A stretch of DNA of 64,000 nt. Source: JAXMBN01 sp046349875. Lineage in GTDB: Bacteria > Planctomycetota > Planctomycetia > Pirellulales > Pirellulaceae. Numbering within the stretch: position 1 is the stretch's first letter; each line of letters begins with the position of its first letter. The DNA lies in assembly GCA_046349875.1 (NCBI GenBank), contig JAXMBN010000005.1, positions 144,159 through 208,158 on the forward strand. Reading direction: 5' to 3'. A program made the translations under genes and the position numbers. The notes beneath the pieces were generated by a model that worked only from the letters and a program-made list of their open reading frames with translations, searched no databases and was not told where the DNA came from. Shown piece by piece: positions 27,198-35,943 of the stretch.

Positions 27198-28439
27198 ATG
27201 GGCAAGAACAATTCGTTCTATTCAGAACCGAAAGGGTCGGGAATTCTGCTTTCGTTGAGAAAAGCAGGATTGGGGACCGCCATGGCTTTGGCCTGCGCTT
27301 TCGAGTTCTGCCCTGCTGAAGATCGAGCACCGATTCGGCTAGGCATGTCGACGGCTCTTACAGGGCCAGCCTCCGAGTTAGGGCTCAATGTTCGCGATGG
27401 CTATCTAGCGGCTTTTGAATCGGCTAATCAATTGGGTGGAATTCACCACCGCAAATTGGAATTGGTAGCATTGGATGATGGGTATGAACCGGTGCAAGCG
27501 GCGAGCAACACCGAAGAACTCATCCATCAACATCAGGTATTGGCCATCGTAGGCAACTTGGGGACTCCTACCGCAACCGTCTCCATGCCAATAGCGGAAC
27601 AAAATCAAACGTTATTCTACGGAGCGATCACAGGCTCCAATCTCATTCGCAAAGACCCTCGAAACCTTTATGTAGGGCATTTTCGAGCGAGTTACGATCA
27701 AGAGACGGAAGCGATTATCGATGGCCTTGTCCGTCATGGAATCAAGCCACACGAAATCGGGTTCTTCACGCAACGCGATAGTTTCGGAGATTCGGTTTTT
27801 GCAGGTGCGATCAAACATTTGCAAAAGCATGGAGTTCGAGAGACCAGAGCCATCGCTCATGGTCGGTATGAAAGAAATACGGTGTTGGTTGAGGACGGTA
27901 TTGCCGAACTCACTCTTCATTCACCCCATCCTAAAGCGGTCTTGTTGGTCGGGACTTTTGCGCCGTGCGCCGAGTTCATCAAGAAGGCCAGGATGTTCGG
28001 AATGGACTCGCTATTCATTGCTGTCTCATTCGTCGGAGCTGAACCACTGGCCCACGAGTTGAAGGAACAAGGCGAGGGAGTGGTTGTCTCCCAGGTCGTC
28101 CCTCATTGCCAACAGAACGATCCAGGGCTTCAAGAGTATCGCAAATCATTAAGACTATTGCCTCACCAACCTGCGCCCAACGATCTCTCACTCGAGGGTT
28201 ATCTTTCGGCGCGACTCTTGCTCGAATCGATTCAAAAAATCGAAGGTGAGATTCATCGAAAATCCATCGCGACATCGCTGAAGACCTTGGGCGAAGTCGA
28301 TTTGAAGATTGGAGTGCTATGTCGAATGGACTCTGATCAAAATCAAGCCTCCAATCACACTTGGCTCACCGCGATCGAACACTCCAAAGTCGTGCCAACG
28401 ACTTGGGACTCCATCATTCACTCAGTCAACACTCCATGA
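27198..28439 (+). CDS. Periplasmic ligand-binding protein (branched-chain amino acid/amide type)
   Basis: 413-residue periplasmic binding protein of the type I (LivJ/AmiC-like, Peripla_BP_6) fold. The N-terminus has a signal-like stretch (AGLGTAMALACAFEFCPA), then IRLGMSTALTGPASELG and GYLAAFESANQLGGIHHRKLEL (key residues GG and KLEL), the hallmark first lobe. Inner-lobe sequences (LAIVGNLGTPTA, FGAITG-like FYGAITGSN, GFFTQRDSFGDS) follow. There are no ABC permease or ATPase genes nearby; instead it overlaps a histidine kinase as ATGA, so it probably presents a ligand to the kinase rather than to a transporter. The ligand is unknown. Confidence 0.88.
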   Translation: MGKNNSFYSEPKGSGILLSLRKAGLGTAMALACAFEFCPAEDRAPIRLGMSTALTGPASELGLNVRDGYLAAFESANQLGGIHHRKLELVALDDGYEPVQAASNTEELIHQHQVLAIVGNLGTPTATVSMPIAEQNQTLFYGAITGSNLIRKDPRNLYVGHFRASYDQETEAIIDGLVRHGIKPHEIGFFTQRDSFGDSVFAGAIKHLQKHGVRETRAIAHGRYERNTVLVEDGIAELTLHSPHPKAVLLVGTFAPCAEFIKKARMFGMDSLFIAVSFVGAEPLAHELKEQGEGVVVSQVVPHCQQNDPGLQEYRKSLRLLPHQPAPNDLSLEGYLSARLLLESIQKIEGEIHRKSIATSLKTLGEVDLKIGVLCRMDSDQNQASNHTWLTAIEHSKVVPTTWDSIIHSVNTP

Positions 28440-31288
28440 ACTCCGATCGAACCATCAAGACAAATCCGAAGCATGAAGTGGCATGGCTCGTCCGCACGGG
28501 GCTGCTAGCGGGGTCATTGACCCTGGCATCCTTGCTATTGGCACTGGGATCCGTGCGATTCATACGCTTAGGGGCCGAAGCTGCGCATACCAATCTAGAT
28601 GCGATTGAAAAAGCGGCCACCGACTATGTTTTTCAAAATCACTACGAATCGGAAATGGCTCTATCATTGAATTCGATGGAACCTGCAAACGAAGAGTTCC
28701 TGAAAACACTGATAGAGTCTTTGGAAGAACGATGGAGACTGGCTTCGGAAGCGGATCCATTGGTTGAACAAGGGTATAAGACATTTACTGAACTGCTGCT
28801 CAGTTGCCAACTCATCTTCGAGATCAAGAAGGAAAGCGATGAGTGGCAGCAGGCTTATCTGCAGTACCGTTGGCAATTTCAAGACCATCACAAAGCTGCC
28901 TCGAAGTTGGTAACAGATCTCCACAATATCAACCTTGCCGCTATTGGACGTTTGCGACTGGCTGAGGCCTCGCTCCTCCAAGCCTCGAACACTGAGCTCG
29001 ATGCAAGTCGCGTCGCACTGAAATCGAATATCGGCGAGCAAATGCGTTTGTACCGAATCCGTACCGATCTCGATAGCTTGCTACTTCATGTTGAAAAGCT
29101 CGCTTCGTCCAATACGGTGAATTTGCTTCCAGATTTGCGAGAGAACAAGATCCATCCCGTTCTCTCGAGCCTGGAACTTTCGTTTGCCGAGGAGCCTGAA
29201 ACGTTATCCATCGTACGGCAATTGGCAAAGATTCTATTCCAAGAAAGAAGCCCAGAAGACGCGATGGAAGACAACGCGGAAAAGGGCCTTTATGATTATC
29301 GTCGCGACCTGATATGTCTTGAACGACAAAGGGAATCGATCAACAACCGTACCCGCGACTTAATGGAAACTGTGCGAAAGCAAGGCGTTGCCCTACAGCA
29401 GTTATCCACTCAGATCGATGACCTCGCCAATCGGCGGAGCGAAGTGGCGATTCTTGTTGTGATTGGCGTGGTATCGGTTGTCTCGGCCGTGAGTTGCTTG
29501 GCCTTTGTGCTGCTAGCCCGAAGTGTTGGGAATTCGATCCACGAACAGCTCGAAGCACTCAATGGATCCAACCGTGACTTAAAGGGAACGTACGAAAAGC
29601 TTCAGAAGCTACAAGGGCAGAATAGTTCGTTTCTTCAAACCACTTCCGATGTGGTGCTGACCGTCGATGGCAAAGGACGTGTGGTCACTGCCAATGCCGC
29701 GACGCACGAAATACTAGGAGTGATGCCCGACGAACTGATCGGGCGATCCATATTCCTATACGTACCATCCCTTTCGAATGATACGGCTGAGCTTTCTCGC
29801 GACGAAGCATTTGGAATTCGCCGTGAAGTGGAAGTGACCCATGAAAGTGGATGCGTCTTCCCTGCCGAAATTGTCATTTCGTTGTTGGATTGGGAAGAAG
29901 ATTCGTTGTTTGCAGTTCTCCTCACGGATGCTTCGCGTCGCAAATACGCCGAACAACAAGTGATCACGCTTGGAAAACTAGTCGAGGACGCGGTCAATGA
30001 AAGCATCGTGTTTCGCGCCAATGATTCCAAGATCCTTTTTGCCAATCGTCGTTTTCAGGACCATGTGCAGTTCGAAACCGAAGAACTTCACGCAAAATCC
30101 ATCGATCTTCTATTGGCGGATTGTAGTCCCGCTACCATCCGCAATTGGCTCGAACCCATCTATGAAGGAAGCATGGAAGAAGTGGTTGCGGACGGGCATT
30201 TTGTTCGGAAAGACGGATCCACGTATCCCGTATTCCTCACCCTTCGTCGGATTCGTTGGAATCATCAAGATGCGTTCGTGGCTTTTGCGATCGATCAAAC
30301 CGATCTTCATCGCACCCAAACGGAACTCGTGCAAGCCAAAAAGCTCGAAAGCGTTGGGCAGCTCGCAGCAGGGATCGCTCACGAAATCAATTCACCTCTC
30401 CAGTATGTCAGTGACAACACCGAATACTTGGCTCAAGTCTCGAAAGAACTCTTCCGATTATTCGATCTCTACCAGTCCGCATTGGCATGTGATGATCCCA
30501 TGCAACGGGCGCAGGCCCAATTGGATGTGGCGCAACTGCGCCAATCGATTCGATTTGAAAAACTAACTCACGCTATTCCCGATGCGATCGAGGATATGCG
30601 AGACGGCGTCGAGCGAGTGGTGGAAATCGTACGAGCTATGCGAATCTTCTCCCATCCAGGCGGAAACGAAAAATCGGTTACCGATCTCAACTCGGCCATT
30701 CAGTCGACGATCATCATTACCAAGAACCGATGGCGCGATGTTGCCGAGATGGAGATCGATTTCGATCCGAATCTTCCTCAACTGCGAGTCTACTCGCAGG
30801 AACTCAACCAAGTCTTCTCCAATCTCATTCTCAATGCAGCCGATGCCATTCAGGAGCGTATGCATAAGGATAAGGAATACAAGCGAGGGCTAATACGGAT
30901 TCAGACTCGTTACGAAAACAACGAAGTGTCCATTCAGATCTCCGACGATGGATGTGGAATACCAGCGTCCATCATCGAACGCGTATTTGAACCGTTTTTC
31001 ACCACGAAAGAGATCGGGAAGGGAACGGGACAAGGCTTGGCGATCGTCAAGAATATCATCACGAACCGTCATGGTGGCAGGATTCAAGTCCAAAGTCATG
31101 TGAATCAAGGAACGACTTTTCGGTTTTCGATTCCAAGGGAACAGGCAAAAGCTCTGATGGATTCAGCGAGAATGGAATCGCGGTATGCCGTTCAAGAATC
31201 CTCATCCGATCGCAATCCACCTCTGCCAATTCAGAGCGAACATTTTGATTACGACCATTTGGAGTATGGGAATCCCTCATTCTTCTAA
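28436..31288 (+). CDS. PAS-domain sensor histidine kinase with large periplasmic helical domain
   Basis: 950-residue membrane histidine kinase. TM1 is about 19-46; a periplasmic region of about 290 residues (47-336) is almost entirely helix-forming; TM2 is about 337-361. Two PAS domains follow (about 395-510 and 515-635), then HisKA with phospho-accepting His649 (AAGIAHEINSPLQ) and HATPase with NLILNAADAI, SDDGCGIP, EPFFTTKEIGKGTGQGLAIV (N, G1, F and G2 boxes). It starts by ATGA overlap with the binding protein, supporting co-translation, and the response regulator begins 14 bases after its stop. A helical periplasmic sensor paired with a type I binding protein resembles TorS with TorT. Confidence 0.93.
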   Translation: MNSDRTIKTNPKHEVAWLVRTGLLAGSLTLASLLLALGSVRFIRLGAEAAHTNLDAIEKAATDYVFQNHYESEMALSLNSMEPANEEFLKTLIESLEERWRLASEADPLVEQGYKTFTELLLSCQLIFEIKKESDEWQQAYLQYRWQFQDHHKAASKLVTDLHNINLAAIGRLRLAEASLLQASNTELDASRVALKSNIGEQMRLYRIRTDLDSLLLHVEKLASSNTVNLLPDLRENKIHPVLSSLELSFAEEPETLSIVRQLAKILFQERSPEDAMEDNAEKGLYDYRRDLICLERQRESINNRTRDLMETVRKQGVALQQLSTQIDDLANRRSEVAILVVIGVVSVVSAVSCLAFVLLARSVGNSIHEQLEALNGSNRDLKGTYEKLQKLQGQNSSFLQTTSDVVLTVDGKGRVVTANAATHEILGVMPDELIGRSIFLYVPSLSNDTAELSRDEAFGIRREVEVTHESGCVFPAEIVISLLDWEEDSLFAVLLTDASRRKYAEQQVITLGKLVEDAVNESIVFRANDSKILFANRRFQDHVQFETEELHAKSIDLLLADCSPATIRNWLEPIYEGSMEEVVADGHFVRKDGSTYPVFLTLRRIRWNHQDAFVAFAIDQTDLHRTQTELVQAKKLESVGQLAAGIAHEINSPLQYVSDNTEYLAQVSKELFRLFDLYQSALACDDPMQRAQAQLDVAQLRQSIRFEKLTHAIPDAIEDMRDGVERVVEIVRAMRIFSHPGGNEKSVTDLNSAIQSTIIITKNRWRDVAEMEIDFDPNLPQLRVYSQELNQVFSNLILNAADAIQERMHKDKEYKRGLIRIQTRYENNEVSIQISDDGCGIPASIIERVFEPFFTTKEIGKGTGQGLAIVKNIITNRHGGRIQVQSHVNQGTTFRFSIPREQAKALMDSARMESRYAVQESSSDRNPPLPIQSEHFDYDHLEYGNPSFF

Positions 31289-31302
31289 ACGAGAACATCG
31301 CT

Positions 31303-31761
31303 ATGCAAGAATCACAGAACAACGAGTTACTATCGAAAATCTTGATCGTGGATGATGAGATCGCGGTGCTCAAGGCCATTCAAAGACGATTGGAAGTCGA
31401 CTACGAATGCGACATCGCCGAATCGGGAATTTCGGGATTGGAGAAAATCAAATCCAATCATTATCCGGTAATCATTACCGATATGACGATGCCCGAGATG
31501 TCGGGAGTGGATTTCATCCAGCAAGCACGGGCCATCACTCCCGAAACGGTCTTCATGATTTTGACCGGAAATCAAGACGAAACCTCGCTCACCAAAGCGC
31601 GACAGGAAGGGCAAGTCTTTCGCATCCTGAACAAGCCCTGTTCTTTTTCGGAACTCCAAGCGTCCATCGAGGCAGCTCGCAAACACTACCGCTTCGTCAA
31701 TATGAAACGCGGGCTGGAAAACGAGCTCATCGATTTCGATCAAGACATTAGTAAAGCCTAG
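31303..31761 (+). CDS. Single-domain response regulator
   Basis: 152-residue receiver protein: acidic pair Asp17/Asp18 in LIVDDE, phospho-acceptor Asp60 in IITDMTMP, Thr88 in ILTGN and Lys111 in LNKPCS. After the receiver only a short helix remains (ARKHYRFVNMKRGLENELI), so there is no DNA-binding or enzymatic output domain. It must act by protein-protein contact or as a relay. It follows the kinase by 14 bases and completes a binding protein, kinase, receiver operon. It is convergent with hisS (15-base gap). Confidence 0.92.
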   Translation: MQESQNNELLSKILIVDDEIAVLKAIQRRLEVDYECDIAESGISGLEKIKSNHYPVIITDMTMPEMSGVDFIQQARAITPETVFMILTGNQDETSLTKARQEGQVFRILNKPCSFSELQASIEAARKHYRFVNMKRGLENELIDFDQDISKA

Positions 31762-31776
31762 AGGCCCGCATCGAGC

Positions 31777-33135
31777 CTAAGCCAATATGGTTCCTTCCGA
31801 CAGATCCAAGAGATTCTTGATCGCGGATAGGAGTGGCGCTGGATCGTCTTTCCAAGTGGTTTCGGTGCTTATTTTGGCCGATAGATTCTTGACCTGACAG
31901 GTGCCGCGATCGAGTTCGTCCTTGCCAGCAATAATGGCGATCCGATATCCACGTTGGTCAGCGTACTTGAGTTGCTGCCCTAACTTCTTCGCTTCTGGAT
32001 AAAGTTCAACAGAGACGCCGAAGCGTCGAAGAACGGAAGCAAGTTCCATATAGTCGTCGAGACGATCGGCTTCAAAGTATGGGATGAATACATCAGCTGT
32101 GCGTCGATGATTGGAAAGTCTCCCCAATTGCTCGAGGGCAGCAATAAGTCGATCGAGTCCGAGCGAAGCACCAATGCCTGGAAGGTGTTGTTTGGTATAG
32201 AGACCGGCAAGATTGTCGTATCGGCCACCACTGCAAACGCTCCCAATGCTTGGCAGTTCTTCCAAGATGGTTTCGAAAATCACGCCGGTGTAGTAGTCGA
32301 GCCCTCGCGCGATCGAAAGATCGATGCGGAATCGTTGGCTTGGAACTTTTGCCGCCAACATGGCGGATGCGATTTCGCGAAGACGTTGCACACCCTTTTC
32401 GCCAAGTTCGACGCCCTGCAGAAGTTGCTCGAGTTGCGCGAGCATTTCCGTAGTCGAACCCGAAATCTTGGCGAACTTGAGAATCTCTTGGGCCTGCCCA
32501 TCGCTCAGGCTGGCCGTCGCTCGCATCTCTTCGGCCACTTTCTCAGGGCCAATCTTGTCGAGCTTATCTAGAGCACGCAAGACGTTCGTCGACTGTTGCA
32601 AGAGATCGAGCTTTGCGAGCAGTCCGCTCAGGATTTGCCGATTGTTGATCCGTATCTGAAATCGATCGATCCCCAATTCGCAAAATAGGTCGTGAATGAC
32701 CAAGCCTGTTTCGATATCGGCCACGACACTTTCGGTACCAATGGTATCGAAGTCGCATTGCACAAACTCGCGATAGCGGCCGGCTTGAGTATTCTCGCCG
32801 CGCCAAACAGGAGCGATATGGTATCGCTTGAAGGGAGTTCCGAGCTGATGGATGTGTTGGGCTGCAAAGCGAGCGAGAGGAACGGTCAAGTCGAATCGCA
32901 TCCCGACCTCACGACCGCCGTGATCGGTGAAGCGATACATCTGCCGATCCGTTTCGTCACTTCCTTTGCCAGTGAGAATCTCAAGATACTCAAGGGCCGG
33001 AGTGTCGATCGGCACGAACCCATAACGACGATAGACTTGTCTGGCAGTCTCCATGAGCCCTTCGCGAGCGATCATGGTCTCGGGAAGAAAATCGCGAAAG
33101 CCTTTGAGTGTCCTTGGCTCAATCAAACCCGCCAT
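31777..33135 (-). CDS. hisS: Histidyl-tRNA synthetase
   Basis: 452-residue class II aminoacyl-tRNA synthetase that charges tRNA-His. Motif 2 is seen around APVWRGENTQAGRYREFVQCDFD (key residues R and F.Q.D), and the histidine-specific signatures are ARGLDYYTG and VCSGGRYD. The C-terminal anticodon-binding domain (ADVFIPYFEADRL, VELYPEAKKLGQQLKYAD) is present. The start MAGLIEPRTLKGFRDFLPE at 33135 matches the family N-terminus; the frame runs 16 codons further to 33183 without a ribosome site. Length is normal for the short bacterial form. Housekeeping gene. Confidence 0.97.
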   Translation of the reverse strand: MAGLIEPRTLKGFRDFLPETMIAREGLMETARQVYRRYGFVPIDTPALEYLEILTGKGSDETDRQMYRFTDHGGREVGMRFDLTVPLARFAAQHIHQLGTPFKRYHIAPVWRGENTQAGRYREFVQCDFDTIGTESVVADIETGLVIHDLFCELGIDRFQIRINNRQILSGLLAKLDLLQQSTNVLRALDKLDKIGPEKVAEEMRATASLSDGQAQEILKFAKISGSTTEMLAQLEQLLQGVELGEKGVQRLREIASAMLAAKVPSQRFRIDLSIARGLDYYTGVIFETILEELPSIGSVCSGGRYDNLAGLYTKQHLPGIGASLGLDRLIAALEQLGRLSNHRRTADVFIPYFEADRLDDYMELASVLRRFGVSVELYPEAKKLGQQLKYADQRGYRIAIIAGKDELDRGTCQVKNLSAKISTETTWKDDPAPLLSAIKNLLDLSEGTILA

Positions 33136-33218
33136 GGAATGTGGTACCTTGTCTAAGAGATCCAAGTGATTCAAAAAGATCATTGAGCCAATGGCTCAGA
33201 GGGTTCGGCGAGACCGAC

Positions 33219-33241
33219 TCCTTTGCAGTTACTGCAAAGGA
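33219..33241 (-). terminator. Hairpin between Cys-cluster gene and hisS
   Basis: Perfect 10-bp stem TCCTTTGCAG / CTGCAAAGGA with a three-base loop, 39 bases after the stop of the minus-strand Cys-cluster gene and 84 bases before the hisS start. There is no T-run on either strand, so classic intrinsic termination is doubtful; it may be an RNA-processing or attenuation hairpin. A short palindrome GAGCCAATGGCTC follows at 33185-33197. Confidence 0.4.
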
Positions 33242-33280
33242 ATACACGCTCCGATGATGGCTAGAACCGATCCGATAGGC

Positions 33281-33742
33281 CTAGTTGAGTAACGGCATTT
33301 CTGTTGGCTCGGGCGTTCGAATTCCCTTGCGATCGGTGGAACCGAGTCTCGCCTCCATGTACTCGGCGATCTGTTCAGCGGTTTCAAAGTACATGTCGTA
33401 CACTTCGTCGTCGTTGTACTCGCAATTGGTTGTGGAGTAATCGCGGCAAATTTGTGGACGAGTGTGATAGATGCCACAGAGATGGTTCGGCTGAAGGTGT
33501 TTGCATACGGTATGCACTAACAGATACCACGCTTCATCATCGACAAATACGGTAGCGCGATCGTGGAGAAGGTACCAACGGATGAAGTCAAAATCTTGAA
33601 GGGTCGAAGGCGGGTCGATAGGAAGCGCGAAATAGCGGCAGCACTTGGCAGTGCAGTAGTCGCACAGGCATTCTCCCTTGGGAACCTCTTCCTTCTTAGG
33701 GCGTCGGCCATCGATGGTCTTGGGAAGTGTGACAGTGGACAT
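33281..33742 (-). CDS. YkgJ/UPF0153-type cysteine-cluster protein
   Basis: 153 residues with the CxxCxxxCC...C...C layout of the YkgJ family: CLCDYCTAKCCRYF near the N-terminus, then VCKHL, CGIYHTRPQICRDYST and CEYND. The family is thought to bind zinc or an iron-sulfur cluster; the biochemical role is not established. The start at 33742 (MSTVTLPKTI) has AGGAG ten bases upstream; the frame extends to 33868 but gives no family-like residues. It runs in the same direction as hisS with a 145-base gap that holds a hairpin. Confidence 0.85.
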   Translation of the reverse strand: MSTVTLPKTIDGRRPKKEEVPKGECLCDYCTAKCCRYFALPIDPPSTLQDFDFIRWYLLHDRATVFVDDEAWYLLVHTVCKHLQPNHLCGIYHTRPQICRDYSTTNCEYNDDEVYDMYFETAEQIAEYMEARLGSTDRKGIRTPEPTEMPLLN

Positions 33743-33930
33743 TTTCGCGTATACTCCTAAATCTCTGCGATCGACCTTTTCCATAGGATAGGCCATTTGC
33801 CAGAGATTAATTGATGATTCCAGCGCCCGCAACGGCCAAATCGTGGTAAACCCTAGCCCCCACCCCATTCGTCAGGGAATCCTTTGTCAGGGAAAACAGG
33901 GGTGCTTCATTGAAGAATGCGCGACTTTCT

Positions 33931-34797
33931 ATGGAAATTGTGATCACAGCGGTGGGTCCAGATAATGTTGGATTAGCGGATCCTATCATCCACGACATTA
34001 CGAGCCGTGGGGCCAATATCGCAGAGATTCAGATGTACGATCATGACGAAGCGGCCGTATTTGCCATGATGTGTCGCATCCATGTCGATGCACAACAGTG
34101 GGAGCCCATCCGCCAAGCGATGCGTACCATTGGACAAGCCAAACAGCTTGAAGTTCGCGTTTGGAGTCCCGATTATCGCGCAGCATTACCTCGTTTGGCC
34201 ATTTGCACAACTTATTTAGAAGCGACCCCGCGGGCTGTTTTGGAAGCGGTCAAGCAACAAAGGATTCGCGCCCAAGTTGGGGTCATGATTGGAAACCGCA
34301 AGAAGTGTCAGTCGCTTGCGGAGGAATTCGGGGTCCCCTTCGAGTTGATCGGCGACGCCAATGGAGTTGCGGACGAAAGCAAGATGGTCGACATATTGGA
34401 TCGCTATGAGATCGACTACGTGATCCTTGCTCGATATATGCGGGTCCTTCCTCCCGATACGTGCTGGAAGTTTGCTGGGGGCCGTATCATCAATTTGCAC
34501 CATGGTCTTTTGCCGAGCTTTCCGGGGTTGCGACCCTATCATGATGCCTTTTCGGCTCGCATGCTCACCTTCGGGGCAACGTGTCACTTCATCGTTCCCG
34601 AATTAGACGCTGGGAATCAGACCATCAATCAATCGACCTTTTCTGTCGATCCAGGAACACGGCTGGAAGAGATCATCGAACAAGGGCAGAGCGTAAACGA
34701 GCCTCGTTGCCTGACCGAAGGAGTTCGACGCGTGGTCGATCGCGAAGTGCAGTTGCATTTTCATCGGGTCATTGCCCGCAAGAAGTCTCCTGTCTAA
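33931..34797 (+). CDS. purU: Formyltetrahydrofolate deformylase-like protein
   Basis: 288-residue protein of the PurU type. An N-terminal ACT domain (EIVITAVGPDNVGLADPI) is followed by a formyl-transferase fold with VGVMIGNRKKCQSLAEEFGVPFE, ILARYMRVLP and IINLHHGLLPSFPGLRPYHDAF (key Asn and His of the N-H-D triad), then ELDAGNQTINQ with the Asp. PurU hydrolyses 10-formyl-tetrahydrofolate to formate and THF, balancing one-carbon units. HHG replaces the HHS usual in the Escherichia coli enzyme. The ATG at 33931 starts the ACT domain directly; a TTG at 33910 is the longer alternative. No purine genes are adjacent. Confidence 0.88.
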   Translation: MEIVITAVGPDNVGLADPIIHDITSRGANIAEIQMYDHDEAAVFAMMCRIHVDAQQWEPIRQAMRTIGQAKQLEVRVWSPDYRAALPRLAICTTYLEATPRAVLEAVKQQRIRAQVGVMIGNRKKCQSLAEEFGVPFELIGDANGVADESKMVDILDRYEIDYVILARYMRVLPPDTCWKFAGGRIINLHHGLLPSFPGLRPYHDAFSARMLTFGATCHFIVPELDAGNQTINQSTFSVDPGTRLEEIIEQGQSVNEPRCLTEGVRRVVDREVQLHFHRVIARKKSPV

Positions 34798-34872
34798 ACG
34801 ATCGATGTCGAGATAGTATCTTTGACATTCTTTGATCGCATCGCCTGAAGAAAGTATTAGCGAGAAACGTCC

Positions 34873-35898
34873 ATGACAATGTGGAATCGAGTGTGGGTGG
34901 CGGCATTTGCAGCGAGTTTGTTGTTCGGGCTGAAGAGCATCGCGATTGCCGATCAAGCTCCCGAGACGATCACGATTGCGACCTGGAATTTGGAATGGTT
35001 TTTCGATGCCCATCTCGGCGACAACGAAAGCGATCTCGCCAAGGAACAATCAGCGCCCTCGCAGGCTGAATGGGATTGGAAGAAGGGTGTTGTGGCGAAG
35101 GCCATTGCTCAGTTCAAACCAACGATTCTCTGTTTGCAAGAGATCGAGAATCGCAAGGTGCTCATGGAACTAGCAGATGAGCTCAAGAAAAAGTATCAGC
35201 TCAACTATCGCGTGGCTTTCATCGAAGGATTTGATCGTGCCACCGAACAGGATGTTGGAATTCTTTATCAAAGTGGATGCGTCGAGTTCAGTCGCAAAGA
35301 GCAAACCAAAGAGCAGTTCGATAGTCAGCAGTATTACAATCTCTCCAAGCATCTGTTTGCGCGCTTCGAATGGCAAGCCGATGGAAAGACCGAGTCGCTA
35401 ACGATTCTCAATGTGCATTTTCGCGCGAAAGCCGAAGAATCGGCTCTTCGCGTGCGTCAATCAAAGCTGGCCAAACTTTGGGTCCAAGAGCGAATGGCGG
35501 CCGGCGAGAACGTATTGATCATCGGAGATACCAATATCGAAGAACCCTATGCGGCACAACCTTTGCCTGGAGGCGAAGTCGCTGAACTGACCGGTTCTGC
35601 AACATCTACTCCGGCCGATGATATGGTCGATTTTCATGGACGCATCGCCGAGGGACAGCGGAGAACCCACTTAATCCTCGATCGGCAATTCGACCGCTTC
35701 TTTGGAAGCAAGTCCTTGGTCGAAGACGCTCCCGATCGCAAGGATTGGGTTCTTGAGAAGGTGGAGGTGCTCAGCCAACATTGCATTCGCGGCGCTGGTC
35801 CAGATCTCGACCACTGGGACACGCGATATACCAAAGACCGCGAGGAACGCGACGTAAGCGATCACTATCCGGTCATGGCCACATTGCGACTTCGATGA
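34873..35898 (+). CDS. Exported endonuclease/exonuclease/phosphatase-fold protein
   Basis: 341-residue EEP-superfamily protein. A signal peptide (VWVAAFAASLLFGLKSIAIA) is followed by ITIATWNLEWFF (metal and Asn site), CLQEIEN (metal Glu), LTILNVHFRAKA (catalytic His), VLIIGDTNIEEP (Asp and Asn) and the terminal VSDHYPVMATL (catalytic Asp-His). All core catalytic residues are present, so a metal-dependent phosphodiesterase in the periplasm is likely: nuclease, phosphatase or lipid phosphodiesterase. Substrate unknown. It starts 75 bases after the purU-like gene and is convergent with the ABC exporter. Confidence 0.88.
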   Translation: MTMWNRVWVAAFAASLLFGLKSIAIADQAPETITIATWNLEWFFDAHLGDNESDLAKEQSAPSQAEWDWKKGVVAKAIAQFKPTILCLQEIENRKVLMELADELKKKYQLNYRVAFIEGFDRATEQDVGILYQSGCVEFSRKEQTKEQFDSQQYYNLSKHLFARFEWQADGKTESLTILNVHFRAKAEESALRVRQSKLAKLWVQERMAAGENVLIIGDTNIEEPYAAQPLPGGEVAELTGSATSTPADDMVDFHGRIAEGQRRTHLILDRQFDRFFGSKSLVEDAPDRKDWVLEKVEVLSQHCIRGAGPDLDHWDTRYTKDREERDVSDHYPVMATLRLR

Positions 35899-35943
35899 AG
35901 AGCTTCTCGCCATTTTCACTGAGACGGCTTGAAGTGGTCCCGG

